Assembly (NCBI RefSeq): GCF_000745215.1
Contig: NZ_JQNK01000002.1
Coordinates: forward strand, 372,001-436,000
Direction of reading: 5' to 3'
DNA length: 64,000 bases
Origin: Methylosinus sp. PW1
GTDB taxonomy: Bacteria > Pseudomonadota > Alphaproteobacteria > Rhizobiales > Beijerinckiaceae
Shown piece after piece: positions 24,396 through 33,346 of this stretch. The first letter of the stretch is position 1, and the number at the start of each line of letters is the position of its first letter. The notes under the pieces are model-generated. The model was not told the origin of the DNA. It saw only the letters and a program-made list of their open reading frames with translations, and ran no database searches. Both the position numbers and the translations under genes were made by a program.

Positions 24396-25696
24396 TTCGC
24401 TCCCCCTCGCTTGCCGAGCCAGCTGCGGATGCGCTCGAAATAGACGTCGCGCACCGCTTCCTCGCCGAGCGCCTCGACGATCTCGCCGGCGAAGCCTTCG
24501 ATCAGCAGCGCCTCGGCCTCATGCTTGGGCAGGCCGCGCGCCACCAGATAGAAGAGCTGGTCGGCGTCGAGACGTCCGCAAGTGGCGCCATGGCCGCAAA
24601 CGACGTCGTCAGCGAAAATCTCCAGCTCCGGCTTATTGTTCATCGTGGCGTTCTCGCTGAGCAGCAGAGCCCGCGACTGCATGGAGCCGTCGGTCTTCTG
24701 CGCGCCCGGGCGCACCACCACCTTGCCTTGGAACACGCCGGTCGATTGGCCGTCGAGCACGCTGCGGAAACGCTCACGGCTCTGGCAATGGGCCGCGGCG
24801 TGCTCGACGACGAGCGTCGTATCCGCATGGTCCTTGCCGCCGAGCAGGGAAATTCCGTCGAGCGCGACGCTCGCCTCTTCGCCGGCGAGCCGCGCGAAGA
24901 TTTGCCGGCGCACCAGGCCGCCGCCTTCGACGAAGCCGAGCGATTTGAACGACGCCTTCGCTTGCGCGGTGACGAGCAGGCTGAACAGCCGTATCGCCGC
25001 TTCCGACTGCGGGCCGATGTCGGCGATATGCTCGACCTCGGCGTCGGCGCCGATCGCGAAGGCGAGAACGTGATTCTCCTGCGCGCCGGAGGGCGCGAGG
25101 GCGAGCGACGTCTCGACGATCTTCGCCTTGGCGCCGTCGCCGACGACGACCAGAGAGCGCGTGAAGGAGGAGCGCGTCTCGTCGCCGGTGGAGACCAGCA
25201 ATATTTCGATCGTCTTCGCCACTTCCGTCGCCGGAGCGACGCGCAGAACCACGCCGTCCTGCATCAGCGCCGCATTGAGCGCGACCACCGCATCGGCGCC
25301 GGCGTTCTCCGGCAGGCCCAGCGCCGTGAGGACGGAAGCGTCCTCCTTGGCGAGGACATCGGCCAGAGAGGATAGTTCGACGCCGGCCGGCAGAGAAGCG
25401 GCGTCGGACAACTCCGGCCGGAAGGCGCCGTCGGCGACGACGAGACGCACGCGGCCGAGGGTCGTCGGCGGCAGCGTGATCGCTCCCGGCGCGCCGAGCG
25501 GAGCCACTGTGCGCAGCGAGGCGCGCAGATCGGTATAGTGCCACGCCTCGACGCGGCGCGTCGGCAGCCCTTTGCGCGTGAAGAACTCCCACGAGGCCTG
25601 GCGCAACGCGGGCGCGCCCTTGCCCTTCATCGCCTCGAAGGCGCCGGCGAAGGCCGTCTCGGCCTCGCTCTTCTTGTCGATCGCCTGCACGGTCAT
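24392..25696 (-). CDS. sufD: Fe-S cluster assembly protein SufD
   Basis: 434 residues. The C-terminal core HGATCGRLDADQLFYL and the region around GLPKHEAEALLIEGF are typical of SufD, the partner of SufB in the SufBC2D scaffold. The ATG at 25696 (MTVQAIDKK) has GAGGGTGAG upstream and leaves a 10-bp gap after sufC; an ATG ten codons earlier would overlap sufC. It is cytoplasmic. Confidence 0.95.
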   Translation of the reverse strand: MTVQAIDKKSEAETAFAGAFEAMKGKGAPALRQASWEFFTRKGLPTRRVEAWHYTDLRASLRTVAPLGAPGAITLPPTTLGRVRLVVADGAFRPELSDAASLPAGVELSSLADVLAKEDASVLTALGLPENAGADAVVALNAALMQDGVVLRVAPATEVAKTIEILLVSTGDETRSSFTRSLVVVGDGAKAKIVETSLALAPSGAQENHVLAFAIGADAEVEHIADIGPQSEAAIRLFSLLVTAQAKASFKSLGFVEGGGLVRRQIFARLAGEEASVALDGISLLGGKDHADTTLVVEHAAAHCQSRERFRSVLDGQSTGVFQGKVVVRPGAQKTDGSMQSRALLLSENATMNNKPELEIFADDVVCGHGATCGRLDADQLFYLVARGLPKHEAEALLIEGFAGEIVEALGEEAVRDVYFERIRSWLGKRGGAK

Positions 25697-25706
25697 GATC
25701 TCACCC

Positions 25707-26456
25707 TCACGCCGCTTCGCCGACATAATCGCGATAGCCGCTCTTCTCGAGCTCGAGCGCGAGCTCCGGCCCGCCGGTCTTCTGAATCTTGCCCTTGGCC
25801 ATCACATGCACAGTGTCCGGCTTGATGTAGTCGAGCAGGCGCTGATAATGGGTGATGACGAGGAAGCCGCGGTTCGGTGAGCGCAGCGCGTTCACTCCCT
25901 CGGAGACGATGCGAAGAGCGTCGATGTCGAGGCCGGAGTCGGTCTCGTCGAGAATGCCGAACTTGGGCTGCAGCAGGCTCATCTGCAGAATGTCCATGCG
26001 CTTCTTCTCGCCGCCGGAGAAGCCGACATTCAGCGCGCGCTTCAGCATGTCCATGTTGATGCCGAGCTTGGTGGACGCCTCGCGGATCAGCTTCATGAAG
26101 TCCGGCGTCTGCAGCTCTTCCTCGCCGCGCGAGCGGCGCTGCGCGTTCACGGCGGCCTTGAGGAAGGTCATCGTCGCGACGCCCGGAATCTCGACCGGAT
26201 ATTGGAAGGCGAGAAACACGCCCTTGGCGGCGCGCTCATGCGGCTCGAGGCCCAGAATATTCTCGCCGTCGAGCAGCACCTCGCCCTCGGTGACGTCATA
26301 GCCCTCGCGGCCGGAGATGACATAGGAGAGCGTGGATTTGCCGGTGCCGTTCGGCCCCATGATGGCCGCCACCTCGCCGTCCTTCACCGTGAGGTTCAGC
26401 CCGTCGAGAATTTTGCGCTCGCCGATGGAGACGTGGAGATTCTTGATTTCGATCAT
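25707..26456 (-). CDS. sufC: Fe-S cluster assembly ATPase SufC
   Basis: 249 residues, starting [20 protein letters not shown]. Walker [10 protein letters not shown], the signature region [18 protein letters not shown] and Walker [16 protein letters not shown] are all present. These are the marks of SufC, an ABC-type ATPase that is cytosolic rather than a transporter. It powers the SufBC2D complex. An in-frame extension upstream to 26570 is not SufC-like. Confidence 0.97.
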   Translation of the reverse strand: MIEIKNLHVSIGERKILDGLNLTVKDGEVAAIMGPNGTGKSTLSYVISGREGYDVTEGEVLLDGENILGLEPHERAAKGVFLAFQYPVEIPGVATMTFLKAAVNAQRRSRGEEELQTPDFMKLIREASTKLGINMDMLKRALNVGFSGGEKKRMDILQMSLLQPKFGILDETDSGLDIDALRIVSEGVNALRSPNRGFLVITHYQRLLDYIKPDTVHVMAKGKIQKTGGPELALELEKSGYRDYVGEAA

Positions 26457-26596
26457 GGTCTCGTCCTGTTGGCTGTTCGCTGTCTTGCGAGGGACGTTGC
26501 AATTCGGGGGCCGCTCTATCGGGGCCGGTTCGTCGCTCGCCTGCCTCGTAAAGAGGCGCTCAATAAACACAGAGCGCCTCTTTGCTCATCGATACA

Positions 26597-28066
26597 TCAA
26601 CCGACGCTGCCTTCGAGGCTCACTGCGATCAGTTTCTGCGCTTCCACTGCGAATTCCATGGGCAGCTTCTGCAGCACGTCGCGCACGAAACCATTGACGA
26701 TGAGCGCCGTCGCCTCTTCTTCGGAGAGGCCGCGCTGCATGCAGTAGAACAGCTGGTCCTCGGAGATCTTCGACGTCGTCGCCTCATGCTCGAACACGGC
26801 GGAAGCGTTCTTCGACTCGAGATAGGGCACCGTATGCGCGCCGCATTTGTCGCCGATGAGCAGGCTGTCGCAATTTGTGAAATTGCGCGCGCCCTCCGCC
26901 TTGCGATGCGCCGACACCTGACCACGATAGGTGTTCTGCGAATGGCCGGCGGAGATGCCCTTGGAGATGATGCGGCTCTTGGTGTTCTTGCCGAGGTGGA
27001 TCATCTTCGTGCCGCTGTCGACCTGCTGATAGCCGTTCGACACTGCGATCGAATAGAACTCGCCTTGCGAATTGTCGCCGCGCAGAATGCAGGACGGATA
27101 TTTCCACGTCACCGCGGAGCCCGTCTCCACCTGCGTCCAGGAGATGTGCGAGTTCTTGCCGCGGCAATCGCCACGCTTGGTGACGAAATTGTAGATGCCG
27201 CCCTTGCCCTCGCTGTCGCCCGGATACCAGTTCTGCACCGTCGAATATTTGATCTCGGCGTCGTCGAGAGCGACCAGCTCGACCACGGCGGCGTGCAGCT
27301 GATTCTCGTCGCGTTTCGGCGCCGTGCAGCCCTCGAGATAGCTGACATAGGAGCCGGCGTCGGCGATGATGAGCGTGCGCTCGAACTGTCCCGTGTTCTT
27401 CTCATTGATGCGGAAATAGGTCGACAGCTCCATCGGGCAGCGCACGCCCGGCGGGATGTAGACGAAGGACCCGTCCGAGAAGACCGCGGAGTTCAGCGTG
27501 GCGTAGAAATTATCCGTCACCGGCACGACAGAGCCGAGATATTTGCGCACCAGCTCGGGATGCTCGCGCACCGCTTCCGAGATCGGGCAGAAGATCACGC
27601 CGGCCTTGGACAGCTCCTCGCGGAAGGTCGTCGCCACCGAGACCGAGTCGAACACCGCGTCCACGGCGACCTTGCGCTGCTCGACGCCGGCGAGCGCCTC
27701 TTGCTCGCGCAGCGGAATGCCGAGCTTCTCATAGGTGCGCAGCAGCTCGGGATCGACCTCGTCCAGCGACTTCGGCCCGGGCGTCGATTTCGGCGCGGAA
27801 TAGTAATAGAGGTCCTGATAGTCGATCGCGGGATAGTCGACGCGAGCCCATTTGGGCTCCTGCATCGTCAGCCAGCGCCGATAGGCCTCGAGCCGCCACT
27901 CGGTCAGCCATTCGGGCTCGTTCTTCTTCGCCGAAATGAAGCGGACGATATCCTCGCTGAGACCCTTTGGGGCCTTTTCGGATTCGATATCGGTGGTGAA
28001 GCCGTATTTATATGCGTCGACGTCGATTTCTTCGACGCGCGCCACCGTCTCCTGGCGAGCCGCCAT
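26597..28066 (-). CDS. sufB: Fe-S cluster scaffold protein SufB
   Basis: 489 residues, normal for alphaproteobacterial SufB. Conserved parts include [18 protein letters not shown] near the N-terminus, [39 protein letters not shown], and the C-terminal [13 protein letters not shown] and [15 protein letters not shown]. It builds nascent clusters with SufC and SufD. It is 140 bp upstream of sufC and 67 bp downstream of a second cysteine desulfurase gene. Confidence 0.97.
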   Translation of the reverse strand: MAARQETVARVEEIDVDAYKYGFTTDIESEKAPKGLSEDIVRFISAKKNEPEWLTEWRLEAYRRWLTMQEPKWARVDYPAIDYQDLYYYSAPKSTPGPKSLDEVDPELLRTYEKLGIPLREQEALAGVEQRKVAVDAVFDSVSVATTFREELSKAGVIFCPISEAVREHPELVRKYLGSVVPVTDNFYATLNSAVFSDGSFVYIPPGVRCPMELSTYFRINEKNTGQFERTLIIADAGSYVSYLEGCTAPKRDENQLHAAVVELVALDDAEIKYSTVQNWYPGDSEGKGGIYNFVTKRGDCRGKNSHISWTQVETGSAVTWKYPSCILRGDNSQGEFYSIAVSNGYQQVDSGTKMIHLGKNTKSRIISKGISAGHSQNTYRGQVSAHRKAEGARNFTNCDSLLIGDKCGAHTVPYLESKNASAVFEHEATTSKISEDQLFYCMQRGLSEEEATALIVNGFVRDVLQKLPMEFAVEAQKLIAVSLEGSVG

Positions 28067-28133
28067 GTGTCCTCTCCTCGTCTCGACGGGTTCAAGGCCC
28101 GCCGGCCGAAATTAGAGCCGCCTAAGCCGCCCT

Positions 28134-29294
28134 TCAGGCGGCCGTCCGCCGCGCCCTGATCCTCTTCGCGACCCCTGCAAAAGCGATACCAAACAAATCT
28201 ACATGCTCCTCTGTCGAACTCCAACCCAAGCTCGCCCTGAGCGCGGCTTTGTCCTCGAGGCCCATTGCGGCGAGCACATGGGAGGCTTTCACCTTGCCCG
28301 AGGAGCAGGCCGATCCCGACGAGAGAGCGACGCCTTCGACATCGAGCGCCATCAGCAGAGTCTGCGTCTTCTGCCCCGGCGTCAGAAACGCCGACGTATT
28401 GGCGAGCCTTGGCCCTTTTGCGCCGAGAAACACGGTTTCCGGCCAGATTTCCGCGACTTTCGCCTCCAACCGGTCGCGCAGCGCGCCGAGCCTTTCGGCC
28501 TCCTCCACCATGCAGTCTTTCGCGACTGCGAAAGCCGCGGCGAAGCCGGCGATAGCGGCCACATTCTCGGTGCCGGCGCGGCGTCCGCTCTCCTGTCCTC
28601 CGCCGCGCAAAAGCGCCTCTCTGATATGGAGCCGGTCCTCCGCGAACGCCAGTGCGCCGGCGCCCATAGGCCCCCCGATCTTATGTGAGGAAAAGAACAA
28701 TGCATCGGCCCGCAGGGCCGCGAATGTGGTCTCCAGTCGGCCGACCGCCTGGGTGGCGTCGCAGACGAGAAGCCCGCCGGCCGCATGGACGAGTTCGGCC
28801 GCGGCGGCGACCAGCTGAATGGCCCCGGTCTCATTGTTGGCGGCCTGCAGGGCGAGCAGAATTCGTTTACTTTTGTTGCGCTGCAGCGTATCGGCCAGCG
28901 CGTCGAGCGACAGCGCGCCCTCCGGGTCGAGCCCTATGGTCTCGGCGCGCGCGGCGGGGAAGCGATGGCCGGCCAGAACCGCCGGATGCTCGCCGGCGCC
29001 GAGGAGCAGCAGATCGATCTCCGCCGTAGTTTGGTCTCGTTGTAAGAAAGGCGTCAAAATCAGATTGGCGGCCTCGGTCGAGCCGGACGTGAAGACGACA
29101 TTGCGCGATTTCGTCCCAAGTCCCGCGGCGATTTGCCCGCGCGCGGCCTCGATCAGCGCCCGTGCGGCGCGGCCTTCGGCATGGACGGAGGAGGGATTGC
29201 CGAGCGTCTCCAGCGCGGCGAGCATGGCGTCGCGCGCCTGCGGCCGCAGCGGCGTGGTGGCGTTATGGTCGAGATAGGCGCGGGGAGCGGACAT
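28134..29294 (-). CDS. cysteine desulfurase, IscS/NifS-like (class I), first gene of the SUF cluster
   Basis: 386 residues. It begins YLDHNATTPLRPQARDAML. The PLP lysine lies in FFSSHKIGGPMGAGA, and the catalytic Cys in SGSACSSGKVKASHVL, within the longer loop of group I IscS/NifS enzymes. Alphaproteobacterial suf operons often hold both this enzyme and SufS. No iscR-like regulator gene precedes it here; an acyltransferase gene lies directly upstream. Confidence 0.93.
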   Translation of the reverse strand: MSAPRAYLDHNATTPLRPQARDAMLAALETLGNPSSVHAEGRAARALIEAARGQIAAGLGTKSRNVVFTSGSTEAANLILTPFLQRDQTTAEIDLLLLGAGEHPAVLAGHRFPAARAETIGLDPEGALSLDALADTLQRNKSKRILLALQAANNETGAIQLVAAAAELVHAAGGLLVCDATQAVGRLETTFAALRADALFFSSHKIGGPMGAGALAFAEDRLHIREALLRGGGQESGRRAGTENVAAIAGFAAAFAVAKDCMVEEAERLGALRDRLEAKVAEIWPETVFLGAKGPRLANTSAFLTPGQKTQTLLMALDVEGVALSSGSACSSGKVKASHVLAAMGLEDKAALRASLGWSSTEEHVDLFGIAFAGVAKRIRARRTAA

Positions 29295-29303
29295 ATTGCG
29301 AAG

Positions 29304-30419
29304 CTAATCGTTCCGCGCGCGGAATGGGAGAGCCGGCAGGCGTCCCCAGAGCAGCTCGCCGCCCGGAAGGCGGCGGGAGAGGGCGACGAGCGCCGCGGTC
29401 CCCGCGACAATGATCGCGGTTGCCGCCGCCGCGTCGCGATAGCCGGCGGCGAATTCCGGCGGCAGCGAGGTCGCGCGAAACGCCACTGTCTGCGCCAGAT
29501 AGATTTCCAGCGTCATTCCGCCGATGGCGATCACGATCTGCGCCGCCGCCGATGACGCGATCCTGTCGTGCAGGGCGACCGCCCCGCGCAGAAAGGCCAG
29601 CGCCGCTGCGACTGAGACCGGCAGCATCAGCGCCAATTGGCCGGCGACGCCCGGCCGCCAATAGGCGAAGCCATTGTTGTAGATGTAAGTGTCCGGCGTC
29701 CAGAACAGCCATCCGATCGCCGCCGCCGCCGCGGCCGCTACGGCGACGTGGCTCGGGATAGCGTGGATCGTCGCGCCGGCGCGCCCGGCGAGAAAGGCGA
29801 TGAGATAGAAGGCGGCCGTGTAGCGAATGGCCGAGGGCGGAAAGTCGGGCAGCGGCGCCAGCAGCAGCGCGGCCGCGATCAGCAGCAGCGCCGCGCGCTC
29901 ATAGGCTCCGAAGCGCGTCGCGGCGAAGGCTCCGGCGGAGCCGACGACGACAGCCCATAGGAACCAAAAGGAGCCACGAAAATCCTTCCACACATCTGAG
30001 CGAATATGGGTCTCGAGGCCGACGAAGGCGCGCTCGAGGTTGGGCCAGGCCAAAATTACCGCCCAGACCGCCATTGCGAGGAGCAGAGGCAGCGTGCGGC
30101 GAAAGAGGAATTGCTCGAGGCGCATCGCGGCGTCGATCCGTCGCGCGGCGAGATAGCCGGAGACGGCGATGAAGGCCGGCATATGAAAGAGATAAATGGC
30201 CCGAAACAGCCCGTCGTCCCAATAGTCTTCCGTTCCCGCATGGACGATCCATTGGATCGAATGGCCGAAGACGACGAGGAGGATCAAAATCCCTTTGATG
30301 AAGTCGAGGCCCGGATCGCGGCCGTCGGCCGTCCTCGCCAGCGAAGCCTCGATCTCGAGCGGAGCGGGACAAGGAACGACATCGACCAAGAATTCTCGAC
30401 CCTCCGCGAAACGCCGCAT
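29304..30419 (-). CDS. acyltransferase 3 family membrane protein
   Basis: 371 residues with about ten transmembrane helices. The first membrane part, GLDFIKGILILLVVFGHSIQW, has the conserved Asp and His of the acyltransferase-3 (OafA/YrhL) family, and LFHMPAFIAVSGYLA follows. These enzymes O-acetylate or acylate surface sugars. The N-terminal 30 residues before the first helix are variable, and the start (30419) is not backed by a strong ribosome-binding site. It is 9 bp upstream of the cysteine desulfurase gene on the same strand; that closeness may be accidental. Confidence 0.82.
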   Translation of the reverse strand: MRRFAEGREFLVDVVPCPAPLEIEASLARTADGRDPGLDFIKGILILLVVFGHSIQWIVHAGTEDYWDDGLFRAIYLFHMPAFIAVSGYLAARRIDAAMRLEQFLFRRTLPLLLAMAVWAVILAWPNLERAFVGLETHIRSDVWKDFRGSFWFLWAVVVGSAGAFAATRFGAYERAALLLIAAALLLAPLPDFPPSAIRYTAAFYLIAFLAGRAGATIHAIPSHVAVAAAAAAAIGWLFWTPDTYIYNNGFAYWRPGVAGQLALMLPVSVAAALAFLRGAVALHDRIASSAAAQIVIAIGGMTLEIYLAQTVAFRATSLPPEFAAGYRDAAAATAIIVAGTAALVALSRRLPGGELLWGRLPALPFRARND

Positions 30420-30662
30420 GCAGCCGAGCTATGGATCGGCCGGGCGAGAATGCGCCGCGACCCTTCAAAACTCTTGCAATGAGCGCCGTCACACATGCTA
30501 GAAGGCCCGCTCGGCCGAAAATGAGCCGCGGGTTCGGCGCGCGCCGGACGCGTGGACGCCCGGCAAGGGGCGCTCCGGCTGGAGCATAACGCATTTTCGG
30601 CGCCGGCGAAAACCGCCCGACGAAAAAAGCGCGTTTTTCGCGCGGGGGAGACGAGGAACTTC

Positions 30663-31337
30663 ATGCCCGAGGTCATTTTCACCGGCCCCGCCGGCCGGCT
30701 CGAAGGCCGCTTTCATCAATCGGCGCAGCGCGGCGCGCCGATCGCCATCATCCTGCATCCGCATCCGCAATTCGGCGGCACGATGAACAATCAGATCGTC
30801 TACAACCTCTATTACGCTTTCGCCGAGCGCGGCTTCTCCGTCCTGCGCTTCAATTTCCGCGGCGTCGGCCGCAGCCAGGGCTCTTTCGATCATGGCGCGG
30901 GCGAGCTCTCCGACGCGGCCGCGGCGCTCGATTGGGCGCAGGCGGTCAATCCCGAGGCGCGCGCCTGCTGGATCGCCGGCGTCTCCTTCGGCTCCTGGAT
31001 CGGTATGCAATTGCTGATGCGCCGGCCGGAGATCGAGGGCTTCGTCTCGGTCGCGCCGCCGGCCAATCGCTTCGATTTCTCGTTTCTCGCGCCGTGCCCG
31101 TCATCGGGCCTCTTCATTCATGGCGACATCGATCGCGTCGCGCCGCTGAAGGAAGTGACCGGGCTCATCGAGAAGCTGAAGACTCAGAAGGGCATCGTCA
31201 TCGAGCATGCGGTGGTGCAGGGCGCCAACCACTTCTTCGAGAACCGCATCGAGCCGCTGATCGCCCATGTCGACGCCTATCTCGACAAGCGTCTCGGCAA
31301 TCCGCCCCGCATCGCCATTCCCGCGCGGGGCGATTGA
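30663..31337 (+). CDS. alpha/beta hydrolase
   Basis: 224 residues. It begins MPEVIFTGPAGRLEGRFHQS. The HPHPQFGGTMNN motif forms the oxyanion region. The nucleophile elbow is a variant, AGVSFGSWIG (Ser in GxSxG). Asp is in FIHGDIDRVAP and His in QGANHFF, completing a triad. It belongs to the dienelactone-hydrolase-like YcjY/YdfO group of small hydrolases; the natural substrate is unknown. The ATG at 30663 is preceded by GGGGGAG and GAGGA. It converges with the outer-membrane protein gene across a palindromic repeat. Confidence 0.88.
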   Translation: MPEVIFTGPAGRLEGRFHQSAQRGAPIAIILHPHPQFGGTMNNQIVYNLYYAFAERGFSVLRFNFRGVGRSQGSFDHGAGELSDAAAALDWAQAVNPEARACWIAGVSFGSWIGMQLLMRRPEIEGFVSVAPPANRFDFSFLAPCPSSGLFIHGDIDRVAPLKEVTGLIEKLKTQKGIVIEHAVVQGANHFFENRIEPLIAHVDAYLDKRLGNPPRIAIPARGD

Positions 31338-31389
31338 TACGGCGTCCGGCTGACCGCGCTCTGATGTAGCGAATGGTTCGGCGCGTTCC

Positions 31390-31503
31390 CCCTCTCCCCG
31401 CTCGCGGGGAGAGGGCCGGGGTGAGGGGCTCGGGGCATGAGCCACAGACGGAAAACGCCCCGAGCCCCTCATCCTCACCTTCTCCCCGCAATGCGGGGAG
31501 AAG
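31390..31503. repeat. nested palindromic intergenic element
   Basis: Three stacked inverted repeats lie between two convergent genes. One 11-bp hairpin (31390-31400/31405-31415) and another 11-bp hairpin (31479-31489/31493-31503) flank a central 15-bp perfect inverted repeat (31422-31436/31457-31471). The whole could fold as a cloverleaf. Sequences built on CTCTCCCCG/CGGGGAGAG are common intergenic repeats in Hyphomicrobiales genomes. Confidence 0.8.
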
Positions 31504-31543
31504 GAAGGCGGCAAAGGCCGCGCGAACCAGCGCTTTTTTATGC

Positions 31544-32383
31544 TCAGAATTTGGCGACGATCGGCGTCGGCTCGAGCCAGTCGAAATGATAGTTGAGCCC
31601 GGCGCGGGCGATATGGCCGTCGAAGCGCGTCGAGGATTGCGCGCCCGAGATCTGCGAGCCGAGCGCCGATGTGTAGGCGTAGCCGGCGCCGGGCGTAGAG
31701 GCGGTTCCGAGATCGTAATAGAGATATTCGACCTTGGCGCTCCATCGCGGCGCGAACAGCCATTCGAGGCCGCCGCCGACCGCATAGCCGATGCGAAGGT
31801 CGGAATAGGAGTCGGATGCGACGATGGTCGGCGCGCCGAGATAGCTCGCGGAGAGATTGGTCTGGCCATAGGCGAGACCGCCCGTCGCATAGGCGAGCAG
31901 AGTCGGCGTAACGAGATAGCCGAGCCGCCCGCGCGCCGTGCCGATATAATCGATCCCGCGCGAGAGCGTGGTGTAGGCGGAGGCGCCGGTGAGCGCCGCC
32001 GTGGAGCCGCTGGTGGCGACGCCCTGAATGTCGGCCTCCACGCCCCAGAGGAATTTATCTGAGACCTGGGAATTATAGCCGATCTGGCCGCCGCCGATGA
32101 AGCCGGAGACATTGGCGTTGATCGAGCCGGGAAAATTGCCGATGAGCGCATTGGCGCCGAGGCCGGCCGCGTCTGTGTCCCAATAGCTCTGGGCGACAGT
32201 GTCGCTGTTGGACCATGTATAGCCGGCGTTGAGACCGACGTAGAAGCCGGTCCAGAGCGGCGGCGGCGCGAGCGGCGGAATGAAGGCGGGCGCCGCTTTG
32301 GTGGAGGGGAGATCGGCGGCGATAGCCGGACCGACAGCGCAGGCGAGCGCGAGCGCGCTCGCCACGACGATGGATTTCGTCAT
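31544..32383 (-). CDS. outer-membrane protein, Omp25/Omp31 (RopB) family
   Basis: 279 residues. The signal peptide MTKSIVVASALALACAVGPAIAADL is followed by the family's start of the barrel, PPLWTGFYVGLNAGYTW. Later strands such as GFIGGGQIGYN and WSAKVEYLYYDLG and the C-terminal THF-like GLNYHFDW fit the eight-stranded barrel. Extra residues after the last strand (LEPTPIVAKF) still end in Phe. It is probably an abundant surface protein. The ATG at 32383 is preferred over the 32425 frame start. A 281-bp AT-rich region upstream likely contains its promoter. Confidence 0.87.
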   Translation of the reverse strand: MTKSIVVASALALACAVGPAIAADLPSTKAAPAFIPPLAPPPLWTGFYVGLNAGYTWSNSDTVAQSYWDTDAAGLGANALIGNFPGSINANVSGFIGGGQIGYNSQVSDKFLWGVEADIQGVATSGSTAALTGASAYTTLSRGIDYIGTARGRLGYLVTPTLLAYATGGLAYGQTNLSASYLGAPTIVASDSYSDLRIGYAVGGGLEWLFAPRWSAKVEYLYYDLGTASTPGAGYAYTSALGSQISGAQSSTRFDGHIARAGLNYHFDWLEPTPIVAKF

Positions 32384-32664
32384 GGGACAGGACCTCGGTT
32401 TCGATAGCGCTCCCGCCGTCCCCACGATCCGCTGAGACGGGGCCGGGGCGGGGCCGGAAGGCGGGGGCGGTTCTCGAAAAACGCGAGCCGCATGCCGGCG
32501 GGAGCGAGCGGAGGCTCTGCTCTATGCGGCCCGATCTCAAGTTAATTTTTGGCAATATTGTAGAAGAGCCGAAAATCTACTTGTTAACAAAATTTAATAT
32601 TATGGAATTTCGGCAATGTGCTCAGAGCCTTCGTTCACCGCGCGCGCTTCGGCTGCGAGCGTCG
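32384..32664. other. intergenic region with an AT-rich island upstream of the Omp25/31-like gene
   Basis: The stretch 32540-32610 is far more AT-rich than its surroundings. It includes a TTGTTAACAA palindrome and, on the minus strand, a TACAAT -10-like box. It lies about 160-230 bp upstream of the outer-membrane protein start, so a promoter with a long 5' leader is possible. No riboswitch or gene was recognised. Confidence 0.4.
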
Positions 32665-33258
32665 TCAGGCGTTTTTCGCCAGCGCCGGCAAAATTCGCGT
32701 CGTGATCGCGCTCTCGTCTATCGGACCGAGGATGGCGACGTCGATTTTGGGGCCGGGCGCCACCACGAAGCTCGCCGGAACGCCGCGCGCGCCCAGCGCC
32801 CGTTGTAGAAAGGCGCGCTGGTCCTGGCCGACGGCGACGAAAGGATTGCCATGCTCGGCCAGAAAGCTGCGGGCGTGGGCCGGATCGTCCTTCACATCGG
32901 CGCCATAGATGGCGACGCCCTTTTGCGCCAGCGCCATCAAAAGGTGATGCTCGGCGCGGCAGCTCGGGCAATAGGAGGCCCAGAGATAGAGGAGCGAGCG
33001 CTTGCCCGCGAGATCGCCGGCGCCGAAGCCCGGCATGGGGCGACCGTCCGCGAAGGTAAGCCCCAGCGTCGGCGGCAGATCGAAGGCCTCGATCGACAGT
33101 GTGTTGAAGAAGCGGGCGGAGAGGTCCTTGCGCTTCCATGCCTGCTCGACGACCACCGCTCCGACCCCGGCCGAGACGGCCCCGAGCGCGCCGAGCAGTA
33201 GATTGCGCCGGCTCGGCCAGGCGGGGGCGTCCTCGTCACGCTGAATCGTCTCGGTCAT
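32665..33258 (-). CDS. TlpA/DsbE-like thioredoxin-fold protein, exported
   Basis: 197 residues. The N-terminus has a Tat-like PSRRNLLLGALGAV followed by a hydrophobic stretch, so it is exported or membrane-anchored with a periplasmic domain. The thioredoxin-type active site is WASYCPSCRAEH (Cys97 and Cys100), with the cis-Pro region GVPASFVV. This resembles TlpA/CcmG/ResA proteins that reduce disulfides, for example in cytochrome maturation, but no ccm gene is nearby. The ATG at 33258 has AAGGAG upstream. Confidence 0.85.
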   Translation of the reverse strand: MTETIQRDEDAPAWPSRRNLLLGALGAVSAGVGAVVVEQAWKRKDLSARFFNTLSIEAFDLPPTLGLTFADGRPMPGFGAGDLAGKRSLLYLWASYCPSCRAEHHLLMALAQKGVAIYGADVKDDPAHARSFLAEHGNPFVAVGQDQRAFLQRALGARGVPASFVVAPGPKIDVAILGPIDESAITTRILPALAKNA

Positions 33259-33346
33259 GCTTCGCTCCTTCTCGCATCGCGCATTTGAAGACGAAACCCT
33301 CAATGCGGAATGAAAGAGGCGGCGAAAGCTAGAGCGATCTCTTCGC

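Noticed and set aside
26582..28159. A 525-codon plus-strand frame over sufB
   Set aside because: The sufB product is fully conserved on the minus strand; the plus-strand translation is low-complexity.
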